Shown: positions 46,390-55,380 of the stretch, one piece after another
Numbering within the stretch: position 1 is the stretch's first letter
Layout: each line of letters begins with the position of its first letter
Assembly (NCBI RefSeq): GCF_026151205.1
Contig: NC_087072.1
Span: 14,050,169 to 14,114,168 of the forward strand
Origin: Bolinopsis microptera
Lineage: Eukaryota > Ctenophora > Tentaculata > Lobata > Bolinopsidae
Reading direction: 5' to 3'
DNA length: 64,000 nucleotides
The notes under the pieces: model-generated
Told to the model about the DNA's origin: nothing
Database searches by the model: none
The model's input: only the letters and a program-made list of their open reading frames with translations
Made by a program: the position numbers and the translations under genes

Positions 46390-49299
46390 TTATGTCTGTT
46401 GAGTTGGTAGTCCTGATGGGGTGACAGGCAGTATTGGCGTCTTTTTCGGGTTCCTGATGCGGTGACAGTTGCAAAGGAATTTGCCCAGTTCTTGCACATG
46501 GGCAGAATTCATGATAGCTCCGTATTCCTTGAGCAGCAAAAGACTCTTAAGGTTTTCCGACAGTGAGAGTCTCGCTGAGTGGTACATTGGACATTCAGTG
46601 AGGCAGTGTTCTTCATTTTCAATGATTGTTCCTTCGAAAAAGGGGAGATATTCTAAGCCTTGAACGTTATCCTTGTTGCAGCAGAATCTGCAGGCTCTCG
46701 TCCACGTTCCAGTTTCTTTTGTGTATCTCCCTCTCTCAATAAGAAGGTCATGGCTACTGGAGCGGATTTTTGCTATGTGCATGCGACATTGACTATTCTT
46801 TAGATTGAGATACTGCTCCTCTCCGAATACCTGTTTGATAGTGCAGTAAAATTGCATTTTCTTTTGGGATGCTAAATCTGTTCTCCAATCTTTTACAAAG
46901 TGATCAACCAAATTTCCATGTGCAGTTGAGGTCGTTCCTTCTGCTCTGTGTTGGTCGGATCGAGCGAATTTGGCCGCTTTGGATACAGACTGAGCGATCG
47001 AGTTCCAGGTCTTATACCAAGAGAGGTTTAGATTCTTCTGCTCTTGGAATGTCTGATGTACAAGAAAGTTGACGCTGCTCACGTCGGGTGATGTCTGAGA
47101 CAATCTGTCGAAGTATCTCAGGCATTGTGGTAGTACCGACAGGGCCCATGGTAACCTGCCCGTATCTCCGTAACAGAAGTTGTTGTTAGCTTTCTTGTGT
47201 AAGCCGAGCACCCATTTCAGCATTTTCAGGTGTGTTGTCTCAAGGGCGTCCTTTGTTGCAGCTCTAGCAAGGTTCTGTCTTGAACCATCAGCGCAAGCCA
47301 TCTCCTTTGCCATTTTTGTACACGGTAGCCATATCTGACAGGCATACGTAGCGACTGGTTTAACGAGGCTGTCTATAAGCTTGAGCATGGTTTTTGTTGT
47401 TAATGCTCGAGTGTCGACCATGCGTCTGATCGAGAAAAATGCTCTTAGTGCTTTTTTCCTCAGTTCGTTCATGGCACCTTTAAGTGAACCGTTGAGACTG
47501 AATTGAATGCCTAGATAGCAGTAAGATTTGGCCGATGATATGTCCAGGTTCCCTAGTTTGAACCCGTAGGAGCACTTCAGCAAACGAGAGCTCGAGTTGA
47601 ATACCATGATTTTGGTTTTGTCGATGTTAATTGACAGTTCCCATTTACTTGCAAATTCCTGCAGGCAATCAAGTTGTTTCTGCAGGCTTTTGGCGTCGAG
47701 TGCCAAAAGTATCAGGTCGTCTGCCCACAGAAGATGGTTGACCGGGAAGCCGTTCAGTTCTGGAATTGACAAGTCCTCAAGAGCTGCTAGTCTAATGGAG
47801 AGGTCATAAATGTATACCTTGAAGAGCTCCGGCGACATTGGATGCCCCTGTTCGGTACCAATGGTGACATCGATGGTGTCCGACAGCTTCTTGCTCAGTT
47901 TGATACGGGTAACTGAGTTGCTGTACATGTTCTGGAGGCAAGAGAAGAAGCTTCCTCCGATACCAAGTCTACTGAGTTTGTACATGAGAGCCTCCCTGCA
48001 GACTGTGTCGAACGCCTTACGATAGTCCACGAAGCAAGCGAATATTTTCTTCTTCAGCTTCTTTGTATACTTCTCAATGATCGTTGTAAGGGTCAGGATA
48101 TGGTCAGAGCACTGGGCACCAGCTCTGAATCCGAGTTGGTGAGGGAAGTCGGGACAGACGACTTTACGGAATTCGATCAGCCTATCAAGGAGGAGGGATG
48201 CGAAGAGTTTTCCAAGGCAACTTCCGACTGTGATTGCTCTATAGTTATCGGGGTTCTGCTTGTCCCCCTTTTTGTGTAGGGGGGTAGTTATTGAGCAGTT
48301 CCAGGGGTAGATTCCTTGCGTTAGGCAACCATTGAATAGTTTCAGAAGGACTTTTTGGAGACCGAGTTTGGAGCTCTTGAGCATCTCGTTGGAGATAAGA
48401 TCACATGAAACGCTTTTGTTATTCTGGAGCTTATTGGTGACTTTCTCCAGTTCTTGGATAGTAAACTCTGTGTTGAGTTTTTCAAGTTCGACTGATGGCT
48501 CGAGGTGGTACTCGGTTCCCTGTTCACCAGCTTCGTTGGTCGAAGTGTTCGTTTGTAGTCCACCGTGCGAGGGGTCCTTGCACTTCTGATTGTATAGGTC
48601 GTTGAAGAACTTGTGAAATGCGATCAGGTCATATATGCCGAATGTATCGGGGTCCTTGCAAGCGGACGAGAGGTCTTTTAAAGCAGCCCAGTTGATGTTG
48701 TTGCTGAGGTTGATTTTCTCGTTAAGTTTGTATAGGTAAGCTCCCTTTCTAGCTCGTGTTTGTGCCCTGTATTCTTTCTTACGGAGGTAAAATCTTGCTC
48801 GGTTGGATTCCACGAGCATAGGATCGATGTGGGTGTTATTCTTGGCTCTTTCGTCTCTACAGACTAATCGTTTAGCATGCCTACAACTCCAATCAAACCA
48901 TTTGTTTTTGTTAGTACTGGGCTTTCCACTTTTCTGGGTGGTAACTTGACTTGCCAGGTTAGTAAAGGTGGCAATCACAATTTCATTGAAACTGCGAATG
49001 TCGTCAGGGGAGGAAATATCAGTTTGAAGAAGAGAATCAACTTTTTCTTTGAATTGAGCGGTGTTCTGGGCTGACTTGAATTTTTCTGTGGTACCAAGTC
49101 CAGAGCAGGCATCTTTGGTCCACTTGAATGGCTTCGGGATCGATGCGAATTTGAGCTCCATTTCGTTCGAGATGTCGCCAGCCATCACAATGTTCCTTAT
49201 GTTAGTGGTTAAAGTGGTGGATATTGGTCTGTGGTCAGAATAAGGGGTGAGGTCACCAACTTTGAAGAACCTTGCCCGATGAAGGAGGCTGTGGGACAC
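46390..49299 (-). CDS. LINE ORF2, reverse transcriptase part
   Basis: About 970 codons. It opens with the end of the endonuclease (VSHSLLHRARFF, then the catalytic SDHRPI). The RT has ITTPLHKKGDKQNPDNYRAI, FVDYRKAFDTV (motif A), GTEQGHPMSPELF (motif B) and HLLWADDLILLA (motif C, with W in place of Y/F before ADD). A C-terminal Cys/His knuckle (CRFCC ... EEHCLTEC) completes it. No true start codon belongs here: the frame is the continuation of the endonuclease frame after a frameshift near 49310. Confidence 0.9.
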   Translation of the reverse strand: MSHSLLHRARFFKVGDLTPYSDHRPISTTLTTNIRNIVMAGDISNEMELKFASIPKPFKWTKDACSGLGTTEKFKSAQNTAQFKEKVDSLLQTDISSPDDIRSFNEIVIATFTNLASQVTTQKSGKPSTNKNKWFDWSCRHAKRLVCRDERAKNNTHIDPMLVESNRARFYLRKKEYRAQTRARKGAYLYKLNEKINLSNNINWAALKDLSSACKDPDTFGIYDLIAFHKFFNDLYNQKCKDPSHGGLQTNTSTNEAGEQGTEYHLEPSVELEKLNTEFTIQELEKVTNKLQNNKSVSCDLISNEMLKSSKLGLQKVLLKLFNGCLTQGIYPWNCSITTPLHKKGDKQNPDNYRAITVGSCLGKLFASLLLDRLIEFRKVVCPDFPHQLGFRAGAQCSDHILTLTTIIEKYTKKLKKKIFACFVDYRKAFDTVCREALMYKLSRLGIGGSFFSCLQNMYSNSVTRIKLSKKLSDTIDVTIGTEQGHPMSPELFKVYIYDLSIRLAALEDLSIPELNGFPVNHLLWADDLILLALDAKSLQKQLDCLQEFASKWELSINIDKTKIMVFNSSSRLLKCSYGFKLGNLDISSAKSYCYLGIQFSLNGSLKGAMNELRKKALRAFFSIRRMVDTRALTTKTMLKLIDSLVKPVATYACQIWLPCTKMAKEMACADGSRQNLARAATKDALETTHLKMLKWVLGLHKKANNNFCYGDTGRLPWALSVLPQCLRYFDRLSQTSPDVSSVNFLVHQTFQEQKNLNLSWYKTWNSIAQSVSKAAKFARSDQHRAEGTTSTAHGNLVDHFVKDWRTDLASQKKMQFYCTIKQVFGEEQYLNLKNSQCRMHIAKIRSSSHDLLIERGRYTKETGTWTRACRFCCNKDNVQGLEYLPFFEGTIIENEEHCLTECPMYHSARLSLSENLKSLLLLKEYGAIMNSAHVQELGKFLCNCHRIRNPKKTPILPVTPSGLPTQQT

Positions 49300-49319
49300 G
49301 AAAATGTAGTCGACCGTAC

Positions 49320-50062
49320 TTACTCATTTCTTTGAATGCAAGTTGGACTGCCAAATATGTCCCCAATTGTCCTTCCGTTTAGGATTATCATTCCAGTTGT
49401 CTGGAGTAGCTCAATGAAGGGTTTGCCGTTGGAGTTGAGAATCCGATCTTGGTTGTTTCTCGAGGCTACCTCAGTAGGAGATATAGAATGCTGGGGAGGA
49501 TCGAGTTCAACTTGAAGGTCCCTAGACTCGCATGGTATAAGGAAGTCGTTCAATGTGCCGGTCCGCGCGTTCATGTCACCAAGTATGGCAGCATCTTCGG
49601 AGTCGGGGATATTTGATAGACACTCTTCTAAGTGCTCACAAGTGGTTGTATATTGTTCTATTTTGGAACGCATTCGTTTCTTGTATGAGCCATGAGCTGG
49701 CGAGTCGTACACATTGATAAGATTCAGATCTTTGTCAAGGTTGAAGTATTTGGCTTTAAGCTTTACGATGAGTATGTCGTCGCATTGGAAAAATGAACTC
49801 TGACTACTCCTGCAGCCAAGTGCTTCCGGATCGCTGTGCACACGCCACCTGAGTTGCTATCCGATCTGTTGGCGTTGAAGCATTTGAATTCCCGCATAGA
49901 AACCTGTCCTTTAGTTTCTTGTAGGCAGACGATATCGTGGCCAGCTATGAGCTTCTGGACCTCGTCAATTTCGAATTTGACACCCTCAAATTTGTCACGC
50001 TGGTGGTTGATGTTCCAGCTCATGAGTTTGAGTGAGTGTCTCATCTTAGGGGGGCTATTCAT
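49320..50062 (-). pseudogene. LINE ORF2, apurinic-type endonuclease, frameshifted
   Basis: Starts at the ATG at 50062 overlapping the ORF1 stop. The first frame has LMSWNINH and the catalytic Glu in IVCLQETK. It shifts near 49800 into the second frame, which has INVYDSPAHG and ILGDMNARTG, then stops at 49320 and resumes in the ORF2 RT frame. Two indels separate three frames, all otherwise conserved. Confidence 0.85.
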
Positions 50063-51590
50063 CTCTAAACCTGTTCGTGCTGCGTCTGGATCTGTCCTTT
50101 GGTTGGTAGCTTACTCGAGGTAAGCGTATTGTTTTCCTCATTCCTTCACGGAGGCGCACCCACAGCATTTTTTGACCTCGTTCTCTCAGCTTGAACCCTT
50201 CGTTACTTGTGTAAAAGTTTTGGTCACCGATGCTGTCATTTTGGAAGGTAAAGATCCTATCTTTTGCAACCGGCTTGTGTTTGTGGAGCCAGCTCACATA
50301 GTCTTCAACATCTTTGTTGACGATGCTGATTCTCTCATTGAGGGCTTTATCGTTGCTCGATGGAATCAGTCCTGAGAAGCATATTTGGGCTTTGGTTGTG
50401 TTCATCAGGTGCTCGGAGAACTCCTCAACGATACTCACGAGACCAGATTTCTTTTTGAGAAGGTCATTTATCCCCGTGTGAACATATATGCATTCGGGCT
50501 TGAGTCGTTTGATGGTGTTGTTCAATAGCTTTGTTTTTTTAGTCGTATCCTCATAGCTGTCAAACTTGAGGCAGTGTACATTGAATTGACTATTGAACAG
50601 TTTAGGGTTGAAGTGATCAAAGTTACTATCGTGGATCAGAAGAACAGTGTGCTGTCTGTAACTTTCCCTTATTCGCCTGGAAGATTTGTTTCTACTCTCC
50701 TTGGCTTCACGACTCGGTTGATTAGGTTGTGCCTCGGATGCGGTGGTCTCTGAATGTTTTGACTCACTGCGGTTGTCCTGTCTGGTTGCTGGTACAGGTA
50801 CATTCTCTTTGTGGTTTTTGCTGTTCTTCTTGTTCGATGTAGTGAACGTCTCGGAGCCTCCATTCTCAACGATCTTGGACCACAGGATACCCTGTTCGCT
50901 TTCCCTGTTCGTATCATCGACAGAGGCCGGTGTGTCACGCCGGGCGGGCTTGTGGTTCGCCGGAGGCTGTGGTGAACTGGTGAGGGCCTGCGTCAGACTC
51001 TCATGGTTTACTTCAAGTGCCTCGATTCGGGTCCTATTTGAGGAACTTACAGTTTCAAATGACTGAAAGGCTAGATTGAGCTCACCCTTTAGCTCTTCAG
51101 CTGTGGCTTGTGACTGGTTCTTAGCAGTGTTTGCCACACTCTTGACTGCTTTCTTCAGATTGTCTTGGCCTAGCTCAAGTGTTTCGAACTGCCTTCTATT
51201 AGCGATATTCGTTGCTTCCAACTTGTTGAAGCAGTTAGCAAGCTCAGCTCTTAAGTCTGGAGAGGACTGAGTCCTCGTGTTGGCCACTAGGTTCAGAGTA
51301 TTGTTCTGTTCATCTACTGCCTCTCTAAGTAGGTTGAGGTCAGCTCTTAGTTGGTTCACTTTGTCTTCAATCGGACTGAGCTTTTTCGCGACTAAGACTT
51401 CCAGCTTTTTGTCTGAGGCAGTAGGTGACGAGATGATCAGGTCAGAGATTGCCTTTTGTTGCAGTATCTCTTCTTTAAGCGTAATAATACTGTCTTGTAG
51501 CACTGACACCGCCGCCTTTAACTCAGAGCATTGACTGCATTTGGTACTTATTAGGTGACCCTTGAGGGGCATATCGCCCGCAGTTTCCAT
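50055..51590 (-). CDS. LINE ORF1, coiled coil plus SGNH-esterase-like domain
   Basis: 511 codons, intact. The N-terminus has a CSQCSELKAAVSVLQ segment followed by long heptad-like coiled coil (about residues 20-210). A charged Ser/Asn-rich linker follows. The C-terminal third resembles the SGNH hydrolase of CR1 ORF1 proteins: LLIHDSNFDHFN (block I, GDS replaced by HDS) and YVHTGINDLL (block III, GxND). It probably trimerises and binds the element RNA; the esterase role is uncertain. Confidence 0.85.
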   Translation of the reverse strand: METAGDMPLKGHLISTKCSQCSELKAAVSVLQDSIITLKEEILQQKAISDLIISSPTASDKKLEVLVAKKLSPIEDKVNQLRADLNLLREAVDEQNNTLNLVANTRTQSSPDLRAELANCFNKLEATNIANRRQFETLELGQDNLKKAVKSVANTAKNQSQATAEELKGELNLAFQSFETVSSSNRTRIEALEVNHESLTQALTSSPQPPANHKPARRDTPASVDDTNRESEQGILWSKIVENGGSETFTTSNKKNSKNHKENVPVPATRQDNRSESKHSETTASEAQPNQPSREAKESRNKSSRRIRESYRQHTVLLIHDSNFDHFNPKLFNSQFNVHCLKFDSYEDTTKKTKLLNNTIKRLKPECIYVHTGINDLLKKKSGLVSIVEEFSEHLMNTTKAQICFSGLIPSSNDKALNERISIVNKDVEDYVSWLHKHKPVAKDRIFTFQNDSIGDQNFYTSNEGFKLRERGQKMLWVRLREGMRKTIRLPRVSYQPKDRSRRSTNRFRDE

Positions 51591-52018
51591 GTCGTCGTTA
51601 ATTTCAGTGGTTGGCCCGTTAGCGGATAATAGGCTCCCGGTATGTTTTTAGAGAGTGGAGGCCGACCGTCAGCTTGGGATGCAGTGCCAAGTGGGAAACA
51701 ACATCGACTCCCCCTTCCACATGGGCCATGTTGGTTTTGGCAGATACTGTGGTAATAAGATATGAAGTGAATGAGTGAAATAAAGTGAGTGAAAAGGGTG
51801 TAAGAGAGGAAGAGCTTGTAAGGTAATTTAGGAAAGGAAGGAAGCAGGGCATATACTACAAAAAACAGCTAGTAGTACTGCAAGATAGTAATAATAACCA
51901 TTGATAATTAAATAACAAAGACAGCAATATAAATGGAGTGGACATTTTGCCCTAATCGGCCAAGATCGACACAATAGAACTTTTGTGACCTATTTTGACT
52001 CCTCATGTAAGTGAAAGT

Positions 52019-52402
52019 TTAAGAAGTTTGATATACCCCTGCCAGATCGGCAGACGGCATGTCCCCTGCCTGAAATCTTTTGCTAATGTACCATTTGGCA
52101 ACAATATTGAAATAATTTACAATTTGTGAAGTGTGATTACAAACTATAAAATTAATTTCATTGGGGTATTTGTAATTTCTATCGATTTTCCTTTTGAGAA
52201 AGTCTTCAAGTATTGTGATGAAGCTATTTGTGTGAATACAATGGAGATGAATATGAGGAATTGTTTCTAAGTATGTGTTACACAGGCTACACATGGGAGT
52301 ATCTGTAACAATTTTCATCTTGTGTCTCATGTATCTACACGTTGTGACCCTCATTAAAAGTTTGTAGAGACAATTGATCTTTATAATGTATAAGTTAGTC
52401 AT
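52019..52402 (-). pseudogene. LINE reverse-transcriptase C-terminal remnant
   Basis: 127 codons with LYKLLMRVTTCRYMRH and the Cys-x2-Cys/His-x3-His-x-x-Cys knuckle (MCSLCNTYLETIPHIHLHC) of RT zinc-binding tails. No RT core precedes it, so it is a 5'-truncated LINE of a family different from the one at 46-52 kb. Its 3' flank joins the repeat at 52372-52790. Confidence 0.65.
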
Positions 52403-52720
52403 TAGTGTTTAGCTGCCCTCAGAATCCATTGTAAGTTAGCTCAATCGGTAAATATACGGAGAAACAAGAAGTCTTCGTGGCGCCCCGGTAACTCGTACTC
52501 TGTTTTATAGATCTATAGTGTTAAAGTGTTGAGTAAGCTATAGCACGAGTTATAAAATCACATACGACTAGGAACTGAGAACTGAGTACCGGTCTAGGGA
52601 TTTTGCTGCTGGACCGGAAACGGTCGGATATTAATTTATTTTCCTGTTTGCCAGACCGGAACAGAGTTGAAAACAGGAGAATTAATGTTTTTTTTGACAT
52701 TTTAAAAATTTCCGACCGCT
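52372..52720. repeat. SINE-like duplicate, copy 1
   Basis: Closely matches 54113-54425. Shared blocks include GTGTTTAGCTGCCCTCAGAA, AAGTTAGCTCAATCGG (a tRNA D-arm/A-box look-alike) and GCCCCGG...CTCGTACTCTG. No convincing B box was found. Inner part holds CCTGTTTGCCAGACCGGAAC with inverted partners. Confidence 0.6.
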
Positions 52721-52839
52721 GGTTGCTAGATGTCAGAAAATTAAAAAATCACCCTGTGATCCTTTACGAAACTTTTAGGAAATCTACGTTTGACCCATAC
52801 CTATACTCTCTGTTGTGCAATTCTGACACGAATTACGTG

Positions 52840-53610
52840 ATTTATTAAAGGGTTGCGTGTGGGCAGTTACTTTAAGGCCACCATTGACCCTGTATATTTT
52901 AAACCAAACCCCAAAATTGAGTAGAGTGGACCTTCGCTACGGTAGAAGCTGTTTAAAAAAAGACCACCATTCAGATTTCAGCTGCTACAGATTTGGCGAC
53001 CTAGCAAATAATTAGAGACAAAAGTATAATGTACAAAACACCAGAATCCGCTCTGAAGTACAAAGGCCTTATCAGTCACGTGTAGGAACCGACTGGTCTG
53101 GTTTTGGCTGCCGGACTGGAAATGGCCGGCCACATGATATCAATCTAATATCGGGTTTGCCCGATTTTTTTGGACCGAAACTGGGTGTATATTATAACTA
53201 TAACTATCGAACAATTTATTTCTGGTTATTGACTAACAATAGATGTGGATACTGGCGGGGAGGTGATAATTGTTTGTTCACATTAATAGTGAGTACATGT
53301 TCAGGAGGCTGAGGAGGTGATAATTGTTTGTTTACATTTTAGGACGAGTACATGTTCAGGACGCTGAAGAGACGCTTGTAACGCCTTCTTGTTACCTCCC
53401 TTTGAGGGCCCCGAATTATTTTCTGAACGCAAGCTCAAAAATAACCGAGAAATTGACCTTCTTATTAACTCATTTTGATGAGTCGGGTTCTTCAATCTGA
53501 ACTTCAGACCAGAAAAATATGTCTCCCGATATTTGATTTACCGCGCAAAAAGAAGTTGCAATGTGTGTCAATTATACAGTGAGTATCCCCGATCTCAAGC
53601 GATGATCATT
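52840..53610. other. Intergenic repeat-derived sequence
   Basis: Holds a fragment related to the 22.4-kb inverted repeat (AAACCCCAAAATTGAGTAGA near 52905), a degenerate GACTGGTCTGG...GGACTGGAAA repeat at 53085-53165, and a local direct duplication (GGAGGTGATAATTGTTTGTT, near 53259 and 53311). Confidence 0.45.
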
Positions 53611-53662
53611 TAGGGGTCGTTCACATATTACGTAATCAATACTTTAGCAATTTTTACCCCCG

Positions 53663-53696
<34 letters not shown>

Positions 53697-53990
53697 TTTG
53701 ACCTTTTCCCTGGAAAACACTTTTATCTACGCTGATCATTATGAGTGCCAGAAATCATTGTTATGATATCCGGCCAAGCACCTTCCCAGCTATTTACTGG
53801 CAAGCCGGATACCTGATCGATTCCTAAATTTTATCACTATCAGAGTGAAATTGAGTGGAATTTTAATTAAAATATTGTCAAATTGTTACAATAATGTTAC
53901 CCGACACCCGTAATCATTTGGGAGCCTTCCCCCCCCCCCCCCCCCCCCCCCCCCCCTCGGCTGATTACGTAATATGTGAACGACCACTTA
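53611..53990. mobile_element. Poly-C hairpin MITE
   Basis: Ends are TTAGGGGTCGTTCACATATT and, reversed, TAAGTGGTCGTTCACATATT, both followed by ACGTAATC. Two C-homopolymer runs of about 37 and 26 lie next to the two arms. The interior (TATCCGGCCAAGCACCTTCC) recurs reversed at 45840-45895. Confidence 0.85.
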
Positions 53991-54112
53991 TATTATTACG
54001 AACTTAGTATATTCCTTCGTTTGTTTCCACTATCTCATGTTGTTCAACTTTGTGTAAATTTACTTGGAAACCCACAGCTATTCGTTTGAATGTAATATTA
54101 ATGAGAGCTGGT

Positions 54113-54425
54113 CGAGACAATTGATCTCTATAAGTTAGTGTTTAGCTGCCCTCAGAATCCATTGTAAGTTAGCTCAATCGGAAAATATGCGGAGAAACAA
54201 AAAGTCTTCATGACGCCCCGGCAGCTCGTACTCTGTTTTATAGATCTATCATATTTATAGTGTTAAAGTGTTGAATACGCTATAGCACAAGTTATAAAAT
54301 CACATACGACTAGGAACTGACTACCGGTCTAGGGATTTGGCTGCTGGACTGGAAACGGTCGGATATTAATTTATTTTCCTGTTTGCCAGAATGGAACAGA
54401 GTGGAAAACAGGAGAATTATTATTT
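54113..54425. repeat. SINE-like duplicate, copy 2
   Basis: Second copy of the 52372-52720 repeat, with small deletions. A palindrome of CTCATGCCTTTGGACC around CCTGTGATCA follows at about 54482-54524, and GATCTCGAGACATGATGTCAGGTCTCGAGATC at about 54561-54592. Confidence 0.6.
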
Positions 54426-54637
54426 TTTGGACATTTTAAAAATTTGTATCTTAACAGTTTTGAAATTTCCGAGATCGTGCACCTCATGCCTTTGGACCCT
54501 GTGATCATAGGTCCAAAGGCATGAGTAAGAACACGGCATATTACCTTTTTAACCAGTATAAGATCTCGAGACATGATGTCAGGTCTCGAGATCTGACTTT
54601 GAAATTGACAATTGAAGACCCATATTCATATATATTG

Positions 54638-54737
54638 TTACCTGAGTACCCTTACTAGGCGGCGCTCAGCTTGTCATTCCGCCGCATCTTCAACCTGTTT
54701 ATGAACGTTATAGCATGGGGTCCCCATACCAGGTAAA
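54638..54737 (-). repeat. Structured short repeat, family B (copy 4)
   Basis: Minus strand reads TTTTACCTGGTATGGGGACC, CATGCTATAACGTTCATAAA, then GCGGCGGAATGACAAGCTGA and GCGCCGCCTAGTAAG. The best-conserved block differs at one base from the other copies. Confidence 0.6.
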
Positions 54738-54937
54738 AGTACCAAGTCACAAGTGCCCAAATCAAATTTTCAAAAAATACAATTTTTCAAGAAATTTTTG
54801 AATTTCCGGTTGATATCGGGTGACGGTCCATTCTACCCAATTTTGGGTTTTGGTTAAAATAAATTGAACCAATTAGTTCGAAATCAAAAAATGAATACAA
54901 ACGTACTCACACGTTATTCTGGATTTGACCCCGCTAT

Positions 54938-55200
54938 CTATGTCCGTATGTCTGTATGCCCGTATTTCCGTATGTCCGTATGTCCGTATGTCCGTATGTC
55001 CGTATGTACGTATGTCCGTATGAACGTATGTCCGTATGTCAGTATGTCAGTATGTCCGTATGTCCGTATGTCCGTATGCCCGTATGTCCGTATGTCCGCA
55101 TGTCCGTATGTCCGCATGTCCGTATGTCCGTATGTCCGTATGTCCGTATGTCCGTATGTCCGTATGTCCGTATGTCCGTATGTCCGTATGTCCGTATGTG
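54938..55200. repeat. 8-bp satellite (TATGTCCG)n
   Basis: About 32 units of TATGTCCG with scattered variants (TATGTACG, TATGCCCG, CATGTCCG). It lies upstream of the TSP1/lectin gene. Open frames across it encode only a repeat of MSVCPYVR and are not genes. Confidence 0.95.
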
Positions 55201-55380
55201 ATGGCTTCAGCGTGGCTCAAACCCACAATCTTATGTCCGTATATGATCTTACGATTATACAAGTTCAATGCCACGCCTTTCCATGTGGACTCAAACTCCA
55301 TTCCCCAAACTGCACAAACATATTCATAACTTTAATTCCTTTTCTCAATTGGTCAGTTTTCAGTAATTTTCGTTTTTCAG

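Larger units (their letters stand above)
45955..51860 (-). mobile_element. CR1-like LINE, nearly full length
   Basis: Minus-strand element with a 5' leader up to about 51860, ORF1 (51590-50055), an ORF2 overlapping ORF1 by 8 nt (ATGAATAG), and a 3' tail of GGAATTAAAC microsatellite units at 45955-46022. A short simple-repeat tail instead of poly-A, plus an esterase-like ORF1, is typical of the CR1/L2 group. ORF2 is split by two frameshifts in the endonuclease, so this copy is probably inactive. Confidence 0.9.

Noticed and set aside
52435-52520. A tRNA gene
   Set aside because: The TTAGCTCAATCGG stretch resembles a D arm, but there is no anticodon stem, no proper T arm or B box, and a second diverged copy shows it is a SINE-like repeat.
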